Shown: positions 30,645 to 39,782 of the stretch, one piece after another
Layout: each line of letters starts with the position of its first letter
Position numbering within the stretch: the first letter of the stretch is position 1
Assembly (NCBI RefSeq): GCF_026410545.1
Contig: NZ_JAPMIT010000004.1
Location: 372,001-436,000 of the forward strand
Direction: 5' to 3'
DNA from: Microbacterium sp. STN6
GTDB taxonomy: Bacteria; Actinomycetota; Actinomycetes; Actinomycetales; Microbacteriaceae
Length of the DNA: 64,000 nt
The notes under the pieces: model-generated
What the model saw: only the letters and a program-made list of their open reading frames with translations
What the model was told of the DNA's origin: nothing
Databases searched by the model: none
Program-made: the position numbers and the translations under genes

Positions 30645-31383
30645 GATCACGCGCGTGTGGCCGACGCCCGCCGCCGGCCCCGCAACCGACGATGACCTGG
30701 CCGACTGGTACGACGAGCAGACCGCGGGGGAGGCCTGGACCCGGGTCAACTTCGTCGCGAGCCTCGACGGGGCGGCCACGCATCAGGGGCGCTCGGCCGG
30801 CCTCAGCGACGACGCGGACCACCGCGTGTTCGATATCCTGCGCCGCCTGTGCGACGTGGTGGTCGTGGGTGCCGGCACGGTGCGCATCGAGGGGTATGGG
30901 GCGATGAGGGTGGATGCGGCATCCGCCCGCTGGCGTACGGAACACGGCCGGCACGCGCAGCCGACGTTCGCGCTCGTCTCGGCCACGCTCAATCTCGACC
31001 CCGAGAGCCCGGTGTTCGCCGACGCACCGGTGCGGCCGATCGTGTTCACCGGCGCGGCGGCCGCCGCGGACCGGCGCCGGGCGCTCGAGGCGGTCGCTGA
31101 TGTCGTGACGTGCGGCGACGCCCTCGTCGACACGCGCGCCATGATCACCGAGCTCGTCGCGCGCGGGCTGGGGCGCATCCACTGCGAAGGCGGCCCACAC
31201 CTGTTCGGCGCGCTCGTGGCCGACGGCACCGTCGACGAACTGTGCCTCACGCTCAGCCCGCAGCTCGAGGGCGGCACCGCGAAGCGCATCACAGACGGCA
31301 GCCAGGCGGCGCCGCTCGGCATGCGGCTCGCGCACGTGCTCGCCTCGGCCGACACCCTGCTGCTGCGCTACCTGCGCGAGTAG
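30637..31383 (+). CDS. Stand-alone RibD C-terminal-type reductase
   Basis: A 248-residue protein of the RibD reductase / dihydrofolate-reductase-like fold: VNFVASLDGAATHQGRSAGLS (substrate strand), VVVVGAGTVRIEGYG (NADPH strand) and IHCEGGPHLFGALVADGTVDELCLTLSP. It lacks the deaminase domain, so it is not a full RibD. Overlap with folP suggests a role in pterin or folate reduction rather than riboflavin synthesis; the mycobacterial homologue Rv2671 is reported to have dihydrofolate reductase activity. That link is by analogy only. Confidence 0.82.
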   Translation: MSEITRVWPTPAAGPATDDDLADWYDEQTAGEAWTRVNFVASLDGAATHQGRSAGLSDDADHRVFDILRRLCDVVVVGAGTVRIEGYGAMRVDAASARWRTEHGRHAQPTFALVSATLNLDPESPVFADAPVRPIVFTGAAAAADRRRALEAVADVVTCGDALVDTRAMITELVARGLGRIHCEGGPHLFGALVADGTVDELCLTLSPQLEGGTAKRITDGSQAAPLGMRLAHVLASADTLLLRYLRE

Positions 31384-31405
31384 GCGGGCAGCGTGCGACG
31401 CGCGC

Positions 31406-33046
31406 TCAGGCCGCGATGTCGTCCGCGTCGAGAATGGTGTAGCTGTACCCCTGCTCGGCGAGAAACCGCTGGCGGTTCTGCGCGAAATCCTGATCTACGG
31501 TGTCGCGCGCGACGAGCGTGTAGAAGTTCGCCGACAGCCCCGACTCCTTCGGCCGAAGCAGCCGGCCGAGTCGCTGCGCCTCCTCCTGCCGTGAGCCGTA
31601 CGAGCCCGAGACCTGAATGGCCACCGTCGCCTCCGGCAGATCGACCGAGAAGTTCGCCACCTTCGACACCACGAGCACCGGCGTCGTGCCCTCCCGGAAC
31701 TCCTGGTACAGCCGCTCGCGCTCGTCCACCGGTGTCGCCCCCGTGAGCTTCGGGGCATTCAGTTCTTCGGCGAGTTCGTCGATCTGGTCCAGGTACTGAC
31801 CGATGACGAGGATGCGTTCGCCGGCGTGCCGGCGAACGAGCTGGCGCACCACGTCACGCTTCGCGGGCGCGCTCGACGCCAGCCGATACCGCTCGTCGTC
31901 GGCGGCCGCCGCGTACGACAGCCGCTCGGACTGCGGCAGGTCGACCCGCACCTCGTAGCAGGCGGCCGGCGAGATGAAGCCCTGCGACTCGATCTCTTTC
32001 CAGGGGGCGTCGAAACGCTTGGGCCCGATGAGACTGAACACGTCGCCTTCGCGGCCATCCTCTCGAACTAGCGTGGCCGTGAGGCCCAGCCGCCGACGTG
32101 CCTGCAGCTCGGCGGTGAGCTTGAACACCGGCGCGGGCAGCAGGTGCACCTCGTCGTAGACGACGAGCCCCCAGTCGAGCGCGTCGAGCAGCGCGAGGTG
32201 GGCGTACTCGCCCTTCCGCTTGGCGGTGAGAATCTGGTAGGTCGCGATCGTGACCGGCTTGACCTCCTTCACCTGGCCCGAGTACTCGCCGATCTCCTCG
32301 CGCGTCAGCGACGTGCGCTTCAGCAGCTCGTCGCGCCACTGCCTTGCCGAGACGGTGTTGGTGACGAGAATGAGCGTGGTCGTGCCCGCCCGCGCCATGG
32401 CCCCTGCGCCCACGAGCGTCTTGCCCGCGCCGCAGGGCAGCACGACAACGCCGGAGCCGCCGTCGAAGAAGTTATCGACCGCCTTGTTCTGGTAGTCGCG
32501 CAGGTGCCAGCCCTCCTGCACCAGGTCGATGGGATGCGGTGTGCCCGGCGTGTACCCCGCGAGATCCTCGGCCGGCCAGCCCAGCTTCACGAGCTCCTGC
32601 TTGAGCTGCCCGCGCGCCCACGCCTCGACAAAGAACGACGTGTCGTCACGCCGCTCCACGAGCAGGGGAGCGATGCGCTTCGCACTCGCCACCTCGGTCA
32701 GAACCGCCAGGTCGTCGGAGTGCAACACGAGCGCGCCCTCGTCGTCGCGCTCGATCACGAGCCGCCCGTAGCGCGCGACCGTCTCGGTCACGTCGACGGT
32801 CACGGTCTGCGGAATCGGGAACTTCGAGTACCGCTCGAGCGTGCCGAGCATGTCGGCGGCGGTGTGCCCGGCCGCGCGGGCGTTCCAGAGCCCGAGCCGC
32901 GTGATGCGGTACGTGTGAATGTGCTCCGGCGCCCGCTCGAGTTCCGCGAAGACGCCGAGGTCGTGCCGGGCGTCCTCGGCCTGCGGGTGTGCGACCTCCA
33001 GCAGAACGGTGCGGTCGCTTTGCACAATCAGGGGGCCGTCAGACAT
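31406..33046 (-). CDS. XPB/Rad25-type DNA repair helicase
   Basis: A 546-residue superfamily 2 helicase. After an N-terminal damage-recognition-like domain come motif I (VVVLPCGAGKTLVG), Ia, motif II (LVVYDEVHLLPAPVF, a DEVH box), III (LGLTATLVREDGREGD, with the RED motif of XPB) and VI (GSYGSRQEEAQRLGRLLRPK). Such bacterial XPB proteins have 3'-5' helicase activity. ATG 33046 is preferred to TTG 33055. It is downstream of the helicase-associated gene on the same strand. Confidence 0.92.
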   Translation of the reverse strand: MSDGPLIVQSDRTVLLEVAHPQAEDARHDLGVFAELERAPEHIHTYRITRLGLWNARAAGHTAADMLGTLERYSKFPIPQTVTVDVTETVARYGRLVIERDDEGALVLHSDDLAVLTEVASAKRIAPLLVERRDDTSFFVEAWARGQLKQELVKLGWPAEDLAGYTPGTPHPIDLVQEGWHLRDYQNKAVDNFFDGGSGVVVLPCGAGKTLVGAGAMARAGTTTLILVTNTVSARQWRDELLKRTSLTREEIGEYSGQVKEVKPVTIATYQILTAKRKGEYAHLALLDALDWGLVVYDEVHLLPAPVFKLTAELQARRRLGLTATLVREDGREGDVFSLIGPKRFDAPWKEIESQGFISPAACYEVRVDLPQSERLSYAAAADDERYRLASSAPAKRDVVRQLVRRHAGERILVIGQYLDQIDELAEELNAPKLTGATPVDERERLYQEFREGTTPVLVVSKVANFSVDLPEATVAIQVSGSYGSRQEEAQRLGRLLRPKESGLSANFYTLVARDTVDQDFAQNRQRFLAEQGYSYTILDADDIAA

Positions 33047-33066
33047 AACCGCCAAGTCTACTCGGG

Positions 33067-33175
33067 CAAGCTGAGTCGCCCGACGCTCCGGCCTGGTCGG
33101 CCGACCTGAGCCCTGCCGCTCCGGCGCACTCGGCCGATCTGAACGCCCGACGTTTCGGCTCAGTCTGCCGACTCA
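33067..33175. repeat. Degenerate 33-34-bp tandem repeat at the end of a gene
   Basis: Read on the minus strand, three units share TCGGCCGA, then GCCGGAGCG and TCGGGCG. The first unit includes the final codons and TGA of the helicase-associated gene; two more follow in the intergenic space. Same arrangement as at 10822-10940 and 19539-19606. Confidence 0.65.
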
Positions 33176-35061
33176 ATGGAACGGATGCTGGAGAGCGGCA
33201 GCGTGCGCTCGATATCCGCCGCCCGATCCCGCCCCCGCAACCGCCCGCCGCCGACGCCGGTGGGCTCGAGCGTGTACTGCACCTCGCGCCCGTCTGGCAT
33301 CGCCACGCTCACCGTGAGCGCCACGCGCGCCTTCACGGCGATGTCGAGCTGACGGCGCAGCCAGGCGCGCTCGGCATCCGGCCCAGACTCCGCCTCGGCG
33401 GCGCGCAGCCGCCGCACCAACTCGTCGACCTTCTCGTCGCGCGCATCCGCCGCCGCCTGTTCGGGTGCGATCGTGACACGCCGCAGCGGCACGATCGCCC
33501 GCTCGGCGCTCTCGGCCGCCACGGGGTAGCGGGCATCGGTGAGCGCCCAGAAGACGTCGTCCCTGGCGAAACGGCTCACGAGCCGCCCCTCGCCCGCCCG
33601 GGTGAAGCCGAGCGCCGAGAGGGACTGGTCGACCTCGAGCGTGCTCAGCAGGCCGGCATCCGCGCTGCGCACATAACTGCGGGCATGGATGCGCCCACCC
33701 GCCACCGTCGTCGCGTCAGACTCGTCGAGCGGACCCACGCGCACCCGACCGAACCGCTCGGCCGTCTCGGTCACGAGGTATTCGAGCGGCTGCGGAATGC
33801 CGCTCAGCGAAATCCCGTCGAGGAACGACAGCAGGCCCGCCGCGTGCGCCCCCGCCGCGATCGCCCGGTTGATGCTCGACTCGGAGACCCGATACGTGGA
33901 GGCGAGCGCGCGCCCCTCCACGTCGGCGAATGTGCGCAGTCGGGCCGAGACGGCGGGGTCGAGCGGGCCGGGGGAGACGATCGAGAGGTCCTGCAGCACG
34001 TACACCTTGTCGACCTCATCGGGCAGGAGGCCCGCCAGGCTCTCGGCCGCCGCGTCGACGCCGTGGTCGAGCAGCCGGATGCCCGCCGTGCTCGGCACCG
34101 CACCGTCAGCGAGCCCGAGCATCTCGGCATCGCGCGTGAACTCGTCGAGCCGTTTGCCGAGCGTGTCACCGGCGGCGGGGCTGCTCCACTCGATGAGGGC
34201 GCGCAGCCCGTCGCCCCAGCCCGAGCGGGATCGACGAGCGAGCAGAGCCCGAATCTGCTCGGGAAGCTCACCCAGCCACGCGCCAGCCAGCGCAGCCCAG
34301 CGATCCCTGGTCGGCAGCGCGAGCCAATCGGTCGTCGCCGCCGTCGCGAGCCAGCTGCGCTCGCGCAGCGTGACGAGGCACGCCCTGCGGGCGATCGAGA
34401 GCATGGGCGCGACCGCCGTCACGTCGAGCGAGAGCGCCGTCGCCAGGCGTTTCGCCGACGGCAGCGCCAGCCCGCCCTTCTGCAACTCGAGCGCCGGCTC
34501 CCGCATGAGCTCGCTGATCAGCTCGGTGACCGCGGTGACGGCATCGAACGCGCGCTCGGCGCCGAGCCGGTCGATCGTCTCCTGCGGCGCGGCGGGCAGC
34601 GCCGTCAGCAGCACGGGCGCGGCGACCCCGGCGAGCTGCTCGCCCGACGGCAGGTCGTGCTCCGGCCACGAGGCCAGCTGCGCACGCACCTGCTCGTACA
34701 CGCTCACGTTCGCGCCGCCCTCGCCGTCGATGTCGACAAGCAGCAGAGCGGATGCCGCCCCCAACGCCGTCTCCACCTGCGACCGGTTCGGCTGCGGGCT
34801 CGCCCCCCACTCGACGAGCAGGGCCGACACCTCGTCGATCGCGGCACTGCCGAGCTGCGCGGCAGCCGCCAGCGCCGCCAGCGTGAACCGGTCGAGCGGG
34901 GTCAGCGCCCGCTGAATGGAGTCGGGCTGCAGCAACGCCTCGGCAAGATCGAAGAAGTCGCGGATGCCGGTGGCCGCCGCCGCCCTTCGCCCGATCGCGC
35001 TGTGCAGCGCGTCGTCGTCGAGCGCGCGCAGCCGGGCGGCGAGCGCGAGCGTGTTGGTCAC
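33160..35061 (-). CDS. Helicase-associated domain protein (XPB partner)
   Basis: A long Ala/Leu-rich protein (633 residues from GTG 35061) typical of the actinobacterial helicase-associated family found next to XPB genes. Recognisable regions are TPLDRFTLAALAAAAQLGSAA near the N-terminus, VDKVYVLQDLSIVSPGPLDPAVSARLRTFADVEGRALASTYRVSES in the middle, and a WYL-like C-terminal part (ALTVSVAMPDGREVQYTLEPTGVGGGRLRGRD). No helicase motifs. Start codon uncertain, as no strong ribosome-binding site is seen. It probably works with the neighbouring helicase. Confidence 0.8.
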   Translation of the reverse strand: MTNTLALAARLRALDDDALHSAIGRRAAAATGIRDFFDLAEALLQPDSIQRALTPLDRFTLAALAAAAQLGSAAIDEVSALLVEWGASPQPNRSQVETALGAASALLLVDIDGEGGANVSVYEQVRAQLASWPEHDLPSGEQLAGVAAPVLLTALPAAPQETIDRLGAERAFDAVTAVTELISELMREPALELQKGGLALPSAKRLATALSLDVTAVAPMLSIARRACLVTLRERSWLATAATTDWLALPTRDRWAALAGAWLGELPEQIRALLARRSRSGWGDGLRALIEWSSPAAGDTLGKRLDEFTRDAEMLGLADGAVPSTAGIRLLDHGVDAAAESLAGLLPDEVDKVYVLQDLSIVSPGPLDPAVSARLRTFADVEGRALASTYRVSESSINRAIAAGAHAAGLLSFLDGISLSGIPQPLEYLVTETAERFGRVRVGPLDESDATTVAGGRIHARSYVRSADAGLLSTLEVDQSLSALGFTRAGEGRLVSRFARDDVFWALTDARYPVAAESAERAIVPLRRVTIAPEQAAADARDEKVDELVRRLRAAEAESGPDAERAWLRRQLDIAVKARVALTVSVAMPDGREVQYTLEPTGVGGGRLRGRDRAADIERTLPLSSIRSIESAD

Positions 35062-35093
35062 GACAGTTCCGTCGTTGTGCTCACCAGGGGCGA

Positions 35094-35369
35094 TCAGCGC
35101 TTCGACGGGCGGTTGTCGCGGGCGCGTTGACGGGAACTGACGACGATGAGCGCGATGAGCGCGATGAACGCGAGCGGGAAGCCCACCATGAGCACGCCGA
35201 ACACCGCCGGCCATGGTGCCTGGCTGAATCCGTCGTGCGGCCCGACCCCCGCCGCGGTGCCGATGAGCACGGCAATGACGGCGGCGAGCGAGACCACGAT
35301 GAGGGCGGCGAAGATGTAGGCGAGCGTGCGTTGCAGCCGGGTTGCGCCGGTATCGGTCTCTTGGGTCAC
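35094..35369 (-). CDS. Small two-pass membrane protein
   Basis: A 91-residue protein with two hydrophobic helices (TLAYIFAALIVVSLAAVIAVLIG and AVFGVLMVGFPLAFIALIALIVVSS) and a basic C-terminal tail. First gene of the minus-strand group leading to the helicase-associated gene. Family not recognised. Confidence 0.7.
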   Translation of the reverse strand: MTQETDTGATRLQRTLAYIFAALIVVSLAAVIAVLIGTAAGVGPHDGFSQAPWPAVFGVLMVGFPLAFIALIALIVVSSRQRARDNRPSKR

Positions 35370-35423
35370 GAAATCAAGGATAATTGAGGTTGGTCACGAG
35401 ATCCCCCACTGAAAGAGGTTCCC

Positions 35424-35804
35424 ATGCCTACCGGCAAGGTCAAGTTCTACGACGACGAGAAGGGCTTCGGCTTCATCAGCTCTGATGACGGCCAGGAAGT
35501 CTTTCTGCACGCCTCCGCAGTTCCCGCAGGCGTCGTCGTGAAGGCCGGCACCCGGCTGGAGTTCGGCATCGCCGAAGGCAAGCGCGGTGCCCAGGCCCTC
35601 TCAGTGCGCGTTCTCGACACGCCGCCGAGCCTCGCGAAGCGCAACCGCAAGTCGGCCGACGACATGGCCGTCATCGTGGAAGACCTCGTGAAGCTGCTCG
35701 ACGGCATGGGAACGAGCCTGCGCCGGGGCAAGTACCCCGAGGCGGCGCACGGTCGCAAGATCGCTGCGCTGCTGCGCAGGGTTGCGGATGATCTGGATGC
35801 CTGA
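35424..35804 (+). CDS. Cold-shock-domain protein with C-terminal extension
   Basis: A 126-residue protein. Residues 1-65 form a cold-shock domain with RNP1 KGFGFI and RNP2 EVFLHA. The remaining 60 residues are helical and charged (ADDMAVIVEDLVKLLDGMGTSLRRGKYPEAAHGRKIAALLRRVADDLDA), an extension common in actinobacterial CspB-like proteins. AAAGAGGTTCCC precedes the start. The end overlaps the DUF3027 gene. Confidence 0.9.
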   Translation: MPTGKVKFYDDEKGFGFISSDDGQEVFLHASAVPAGVVVKAGTRLEFGIAEGKRGAQALSVRVLDTPPSLAKRNRKSADDMAVIVEDLVKLLDGMGTSLRRGKYPEAAHGRKIAALLRRVADDLDA

Positions 35805-36465
35805 GGCGCCGTCGAGCGTCGTTCCCGACGAGGTGCTGCTCGCATCCGTGTCCGTGGCCAGAGACGCCCTGCTCGAGATCACCAGTGGCGACGCGATCGG
35901 CGCGCCCGCCGGGCACATCGTCGAGGGCGAGCGCGTGCTGTCGCTGCAGTTCGACTGCGCGCTGCCCGGCTACCCGGGCTGGCACTGGACGGTGACGCTG
36001 GCGCGCGCCGACGACGAATCCGAGCCGACCGTGCTCGAGGCCGAGCTGCTGCCGGGCGAGCACGCGCTGCTCGCGCCCGAGTGGGTTCCGTGGTCAGACC
36101 GCCTCGCCGAGTACCAGGCGGCGCAGGAGGCCGCCAAGGCCGAAGCAGACGGCGACAGCGACAGCGACGACGATTCCGACGATGACGACGACGCTGATGA
36201 CGACGATGAGGCCGACGAGCTCGAAGACCTGCACGGCGAAGACATCGACGGCGTCGACATCGACGAACTCGCCGACGAGCCGCTGGAGAGCGACGAGCCG
36301 CTCGACGCCGACGACCTACCGGCGCTTGACGCTCAGGTAGACGAGGCCGATGACGCCGAGGGCGATGCCGACAAGGTCGCTGGTGACCCACCACAGACGG
36401 TCGTGGCCGTAGAGGCCGCCGCCGAAGATGAGCAGCGCGACGAGGCCGAGCAGCCAGAGGCATAG
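35797..36465 (+). CDS. DUF3027 protein with long acidic tail
   Basis: About 222 residues. The DUF3027 core spans roughly 1-105: FDCALPGYPGWHWTVTLARAD and ELLPGEHALLAPEWVPWSDRL are its signatures. The rest is extremely acidic (runs of Asp from about residue 118). The last 50 residues are read through the antisense of the DUF2530 gene, a 150-base convergent overlap. ATG 35797 overlaps the csp stop; ATG 35788 is also possible. Function unknown. Confidence 0.8.
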   Translation: MPEAPSSVVPDEVLLASVSVARDALLEITSGDAIGAPAGHIVEGERVLSLQFDCALPGYPGWHWTVTLARADDESEPTVLEAELLPGEHALLAPEWVPWSDRLAEYQAAQEAAKAEADGDSDSDDDSDDDDDADDDDEADELEDLHGEDIDGVDIDELADEPLESDEPLDADDLPALDAQVDEADDAEGDADKVAGDPPQTVVAVEAAAEDEQRDEAEQPEA

Positions 36466-36549
36466 GCCCACGATCACGGCCTTGCGGTCGTCGGTCTGCA
36501 CCGGCTCCGGGTCAGGCCGGCGCTCGCTGTCTCGAAGCCAGATCCTCAT
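36316..36549 (-). CDS. DUF2530 small membrane protein
   Basis: A 77-residue protein with two transmembrane helices (KAVIVGLCLWLLGLVALLIFGG and VTSDLVGIALGVIGLVYLSV) separated by GLYGHDRLWW, and a basic C-terminus. This matches the DUF2530 pattern of actinobacteria. Starts at ATG 36549. Its last 50 codons overlap DUF3027 in antisense. Role unknown. Confidence 0.82.
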   Translation of the reverse strand: MRIWLRDSERRPDPEPVQTDDRKAVIVGLCLWLLGLVALLIFGGGLYGHDRLWWVTSDLVGIALGVIGLVYLSVKRR

Positions 36550-36577
36550 GGGTCCAGCCTGCCACGCGTGACGGGGC

Positions 36578-37699
<1,122 letters not shown>

Positions 37700-37798
37700 C
37701 TAGGGGAGCGACGGTGCTCGAAAGAGCAGCCGCAGCAGGCTCCCGGGCGCTCGGGAGCCCTCGTCAGCGGCCTTCCCGCGAGCGGATGGCGGGCCAAG

Positions 37799-37812
37799 AT
37801 AGGCTTGCCTAT
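37799..37812. promoter_or_regulatory. Candidate metal-regulator palindrome before ideR
   Basis: ATAGGC-TT-GCCTAT, a perfect 6-base inverted repeat 34 bases before the ideR start. The arms resemble the inner part of IdeR/DtxR boxes (AGGTTAGGCTAACCT). It could be an autoregulatory site, but it matches only part of the consensus. Confidence 0.4.
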
Positions 37813-37845
37813 GAATTGGCACGCACGGAACCGTAGGGAGGCGCT

Positions 37846-38538
37846 GTGACGGACCTGGTCGACACGACCGAGATGTACCTCAAGGCGATCGTCGAGCTCG
37901 AAGAGGAGAACGTCATCCCGCTTCGGGCTCGCATTTCGGAGCGTCTCGGTCATTCCGGCCCGACCGTCTCGCAGACGGTGGCCCGCATGGAGCGCGACGG
38001 CCTCGTGGTCGTCTCTGGCGACCGGCACCTGGAGCTCACGGAGGGCGGCCGGCGCAAGGCCATCACGGTCATGCGCAAGCACCGCCTCGCCGAGCGCCTG
38101 CTCAGCGACGTGATCGGCCTCGAGTGGGAGTACGTGCACGACGAGGCGTGCCGCTGGGAGCACGTGATGAGCGAGCAGGTGGAGCGCAAGCTGCTCGACA
38201 TGCTCGGCCACCCCACGGAATCGCCCTACGGCAACCCCATTCCCGGCCTCGAAGAGCTGGGCGACGAGCCGGCAGGAGTCTTCTCTCACGGTGTCTGCAG
38301 TCTGGTGAGCCTGGTCGAGGGAACGGACTCTGCGGTAACTGCCAGCATCCGTCGCATCGGGGAGCCGGCGCAGATCGACCCTGCGCTGCTGCTGCAGCTG
38401 CGCCAGGCCGGCGTTTTTCCAGGTTCCACCGGCACTTTCACCGCTGTCGGATCGTACGTGCTCGTGCAGATCGACGGGTTCGACGAGGGTCTCGAGCTGC
38501 CGAACGAGCTGGCCGCGCACATCTTCGTCACCGAGTAG
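37846..38538 (+). CDS. ideR: DtxR/IdeR-family iron-dependent repressor
   Basis: A 230-residue metal-dependent repressor. The winged helix (MYLKAIVELEEENVIPLRARISERLGHSGPTVSQTVARMERDGLV) is followed by the dimerisation and metal-binding domain: ITVMRKHRLAERLLSDVIGLEWEYVHDEACRWEHVMSEQVERKL contains Cys, Glu and His ligands. HPTESPYGNPIPG is the family signature. An SH3-like C-terminal domain is present (from about 150). Starts at GTG 37846 behind GGGAGG. Expected to repress iron-uptake genes under iron sufficiency. Confidence 0.93.
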   Translation: MTDLVDTTEMYLKAIVELEEENVIPLRARISERLGHSGPTVSQTVARMERDGLVVVSGDRHLELTEGGRRKAITVMRKHRLAERLLSDVIGLEWEYVHDEACRWEHVMSEQVERKLLDMLGHPTESPYGNPIPGLEELGDEPAGVFSHGVCSLVSLVEGTDSAVTASIRRIGEPAQIDPALLLQLRQAGVFPGSTGTFTAVGSYVLVQIDGFDEGLELPNELAAHIFVTE

Positions 38539-38547
38539 CGACCGTTA

Positions 38548-38566
38548 CCGATTTGTTAGAAATCGG
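38548..38566 (+). terminator. Short hairpin after ideR
   Basis: CCGATTT-GTTAG-AAATCGG: a perfect 7-bp stem with a 5-base loop, nine bases after the ideR stop. No T-run; a weak terminator or part of the next promoter region. Confidence 0.45.
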
Positions 38567-38575
38567 TCGAAAAGT

Positions 38576-38605
38576 GTGACAAACGGGGTCTGCGTCCCGT
38601 ATCCT
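38576..38605 (+). promoter_or_regulatory. Candidate promoter of the NlpC/P60 gene
   Basis: GTGACA (38576-38581) and TATCCT (38600-38605) are spaced 18 bases apart and fit a housekeeping-sigma promoter. Transcription from about 38612 would leave a leader of some 135 bases before the TTG start. Confidence 0.45.
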
Positions 38606-38611
38606 CGAACG

Positions 38612-38745
38612 AGCCCACAGGTCAGAAGCCGGCCGAAGGGCCCGTCACAAGACGTCTCATTCCCCGTCTCTTGTGACGCGAAGCCGAGCAACACCACTTA
38701 AGACGGGGCAGCTCCCTAGTGCTGTCGAGGCGCTGGAGGTCACCC
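38612..38745 (+). other. Structured 5' leader of the NlpC/P60 gene
   Basis: The leader contains a strong stem pairing 38644-38654 (GTCACAAGACG) with 38665-38677 (CGTCTCTTGTGAC, two-base bulge). It may also pair AGACGGGGCAGC with the pyrimidine-rich loop CCCCGTCT, an alternative fold. GGAGG at 38735-38739 is the ribosome-binding site. I do not recognise a known riboswitch class. Confidence 0.4.
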
Positions 38746-39633
38746 TTGGCACGTGCAGGTACCAATGGTTCGGACGAGAACCAGAACAACCCGAACGGCA
38801 CCTCGAACAACGCCTCATCGACCGTCGTCACGCGTCGCTCGCTGAGGGCAGACGCGATGCGCTCCGCGAAGCGGTCGCACTCCGCCGTGGCCGTGCCCGC
38901 GGCATCCGCTGCTCGTGCCGGCACTGCGCCGCGCGGCCGCAAGAAGAGCCGCCGGGGCATCATCAACATTGTTGTGATGACGTTCGCCGCCGGTCTCGTC
39001 GCCACCATGGCTCTGCCCGCGTACGCGTTCAACCCCAATGACTCGTCAGACCAGGCCCAGGCGCAGGCCGAGGCCAGCCTGAAGAAGGCCCAGTCGCAGG
39101 GTCTCGCGGTCTCGCGTGACGTCGCCGAGCCCGTCGTCACGCGCGACGCCGTCAGCGCGACCAGCGAGGCCGACCTCGCGCAGGCGAAGGCCGAGGAGGC
39201 GCGCAAGAAGGCCGCCGTGCAGCTCGCCAGCTACGCCAAGGCGTACTCGGGCCCGTCGGTCTCCGACTTCCTGGCCAACCCGCCCTACCCCAACTTCAGC
39301 CTCGCCTCGGTCTTCTCGGTGGCCAAGCAGTACATCGGCACCCCGTACGTGTACGGCGGCTCGACGCCGGCCGGCTTCGACTGCTCGGGCTACGTCATGT
39401 TCGTCTACGCACAGTTCGGCGTCTCGATGCCGCACTCCTCGACGGCGCAGGGCAACATGGGCACGCGCATCTCGCTCGCCGACGCCGTGCCGGGCGACCT
39501 GGTGATCATGCCGGGCCACGACGGCTTCTACGCGGGCAACGGCAACATTCTCGACGCTCCCCGCACCGGCGGCGACGTCTCGATTCGCCCCATCTGGACC
39601 AGCAACTACTACATCGTCCGCATCGGCATCTGA
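38746..39633 (+). CDS. Secreted NlpC/P60 peptidoglycan hydrolase
   Basis: About 295 residues from the TTG at 38746, preceded by GGAGG at a six-base gap. A long polar, basic N-terminus leads to a signal peptide (RRGIINIVVMTFAAGLVATM, cleavage near ALPAYA-FNP), an Ala/Lys/Glu coiled-coil-like segment (about 110-180) and the NlpC/P60 domain. Catalytic Cys lies in GFDCSGYVMFVYAQFG, His in PGHDGFYAGNGNILDAP. It likely cuts peptidoglycan stem peptides outside the membrane. The start is inferred from the ribosome-binding site. Confidence 0.88.
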   Translation: MARAGTNGSDENQNNPNGTSNNASSTVVTRRSLRADAMRSAKRSHSAVAVPAASAARAGTAPRGRKKSRRGIINIVVMTFAAGLVATMALPAYAFNPNDSSDQAQAQAEASLKKAQSQGLAVSRDVAEPVVTRDAVSATSEADLAQAKAEEARKKAAVQLASYAKAYSGPSVSDFLANPPYPNFSLASVFSVAKQYIGTPYVYGGSTPAGFDCSGYVMFVYAQFGVSMPHSSTAQGNMGTRISLADAVPGDLVIMPGHDGFYAGNGNILDAPRTGGDVSIRPIWTSNYYIVRIGI

Positions 39634-39638
39634 CGCGG

Positions 39639-39660
39639 TGGCCGCGTCGGATCGCGGCCA
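39639..39660 (+). terminator. Hairpin after the NlpC/P60 gene
   Basis: TGGCCGCG-TCGGAT-CGCGGCCA: a perfect 8-bp GC-rich stem seven bases after the stop. No T-run follows, as is common in high-GC bacteria. Confidence 0.6.
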
Positions 39661-39782
39661 TGGCTCGGGCCAAATTGTGGGCTCTCAGCGCGGCGACCCC
39701 ACATATGCCCCGACTCGATGGCTGTCTTCCCTCGGCGCGCCTCGGGTGCGCCGCCACAGTTTTCTGCGTTACCCTTTAGGCC

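Noticed and set aside
38612..38745. ydaO (c-di-AMP) riboswitch
   Set aside because: Placed before an NlpC/P60 gene as expected, but I cannot align it to the conserved core, so I left it as an unnamed leader.
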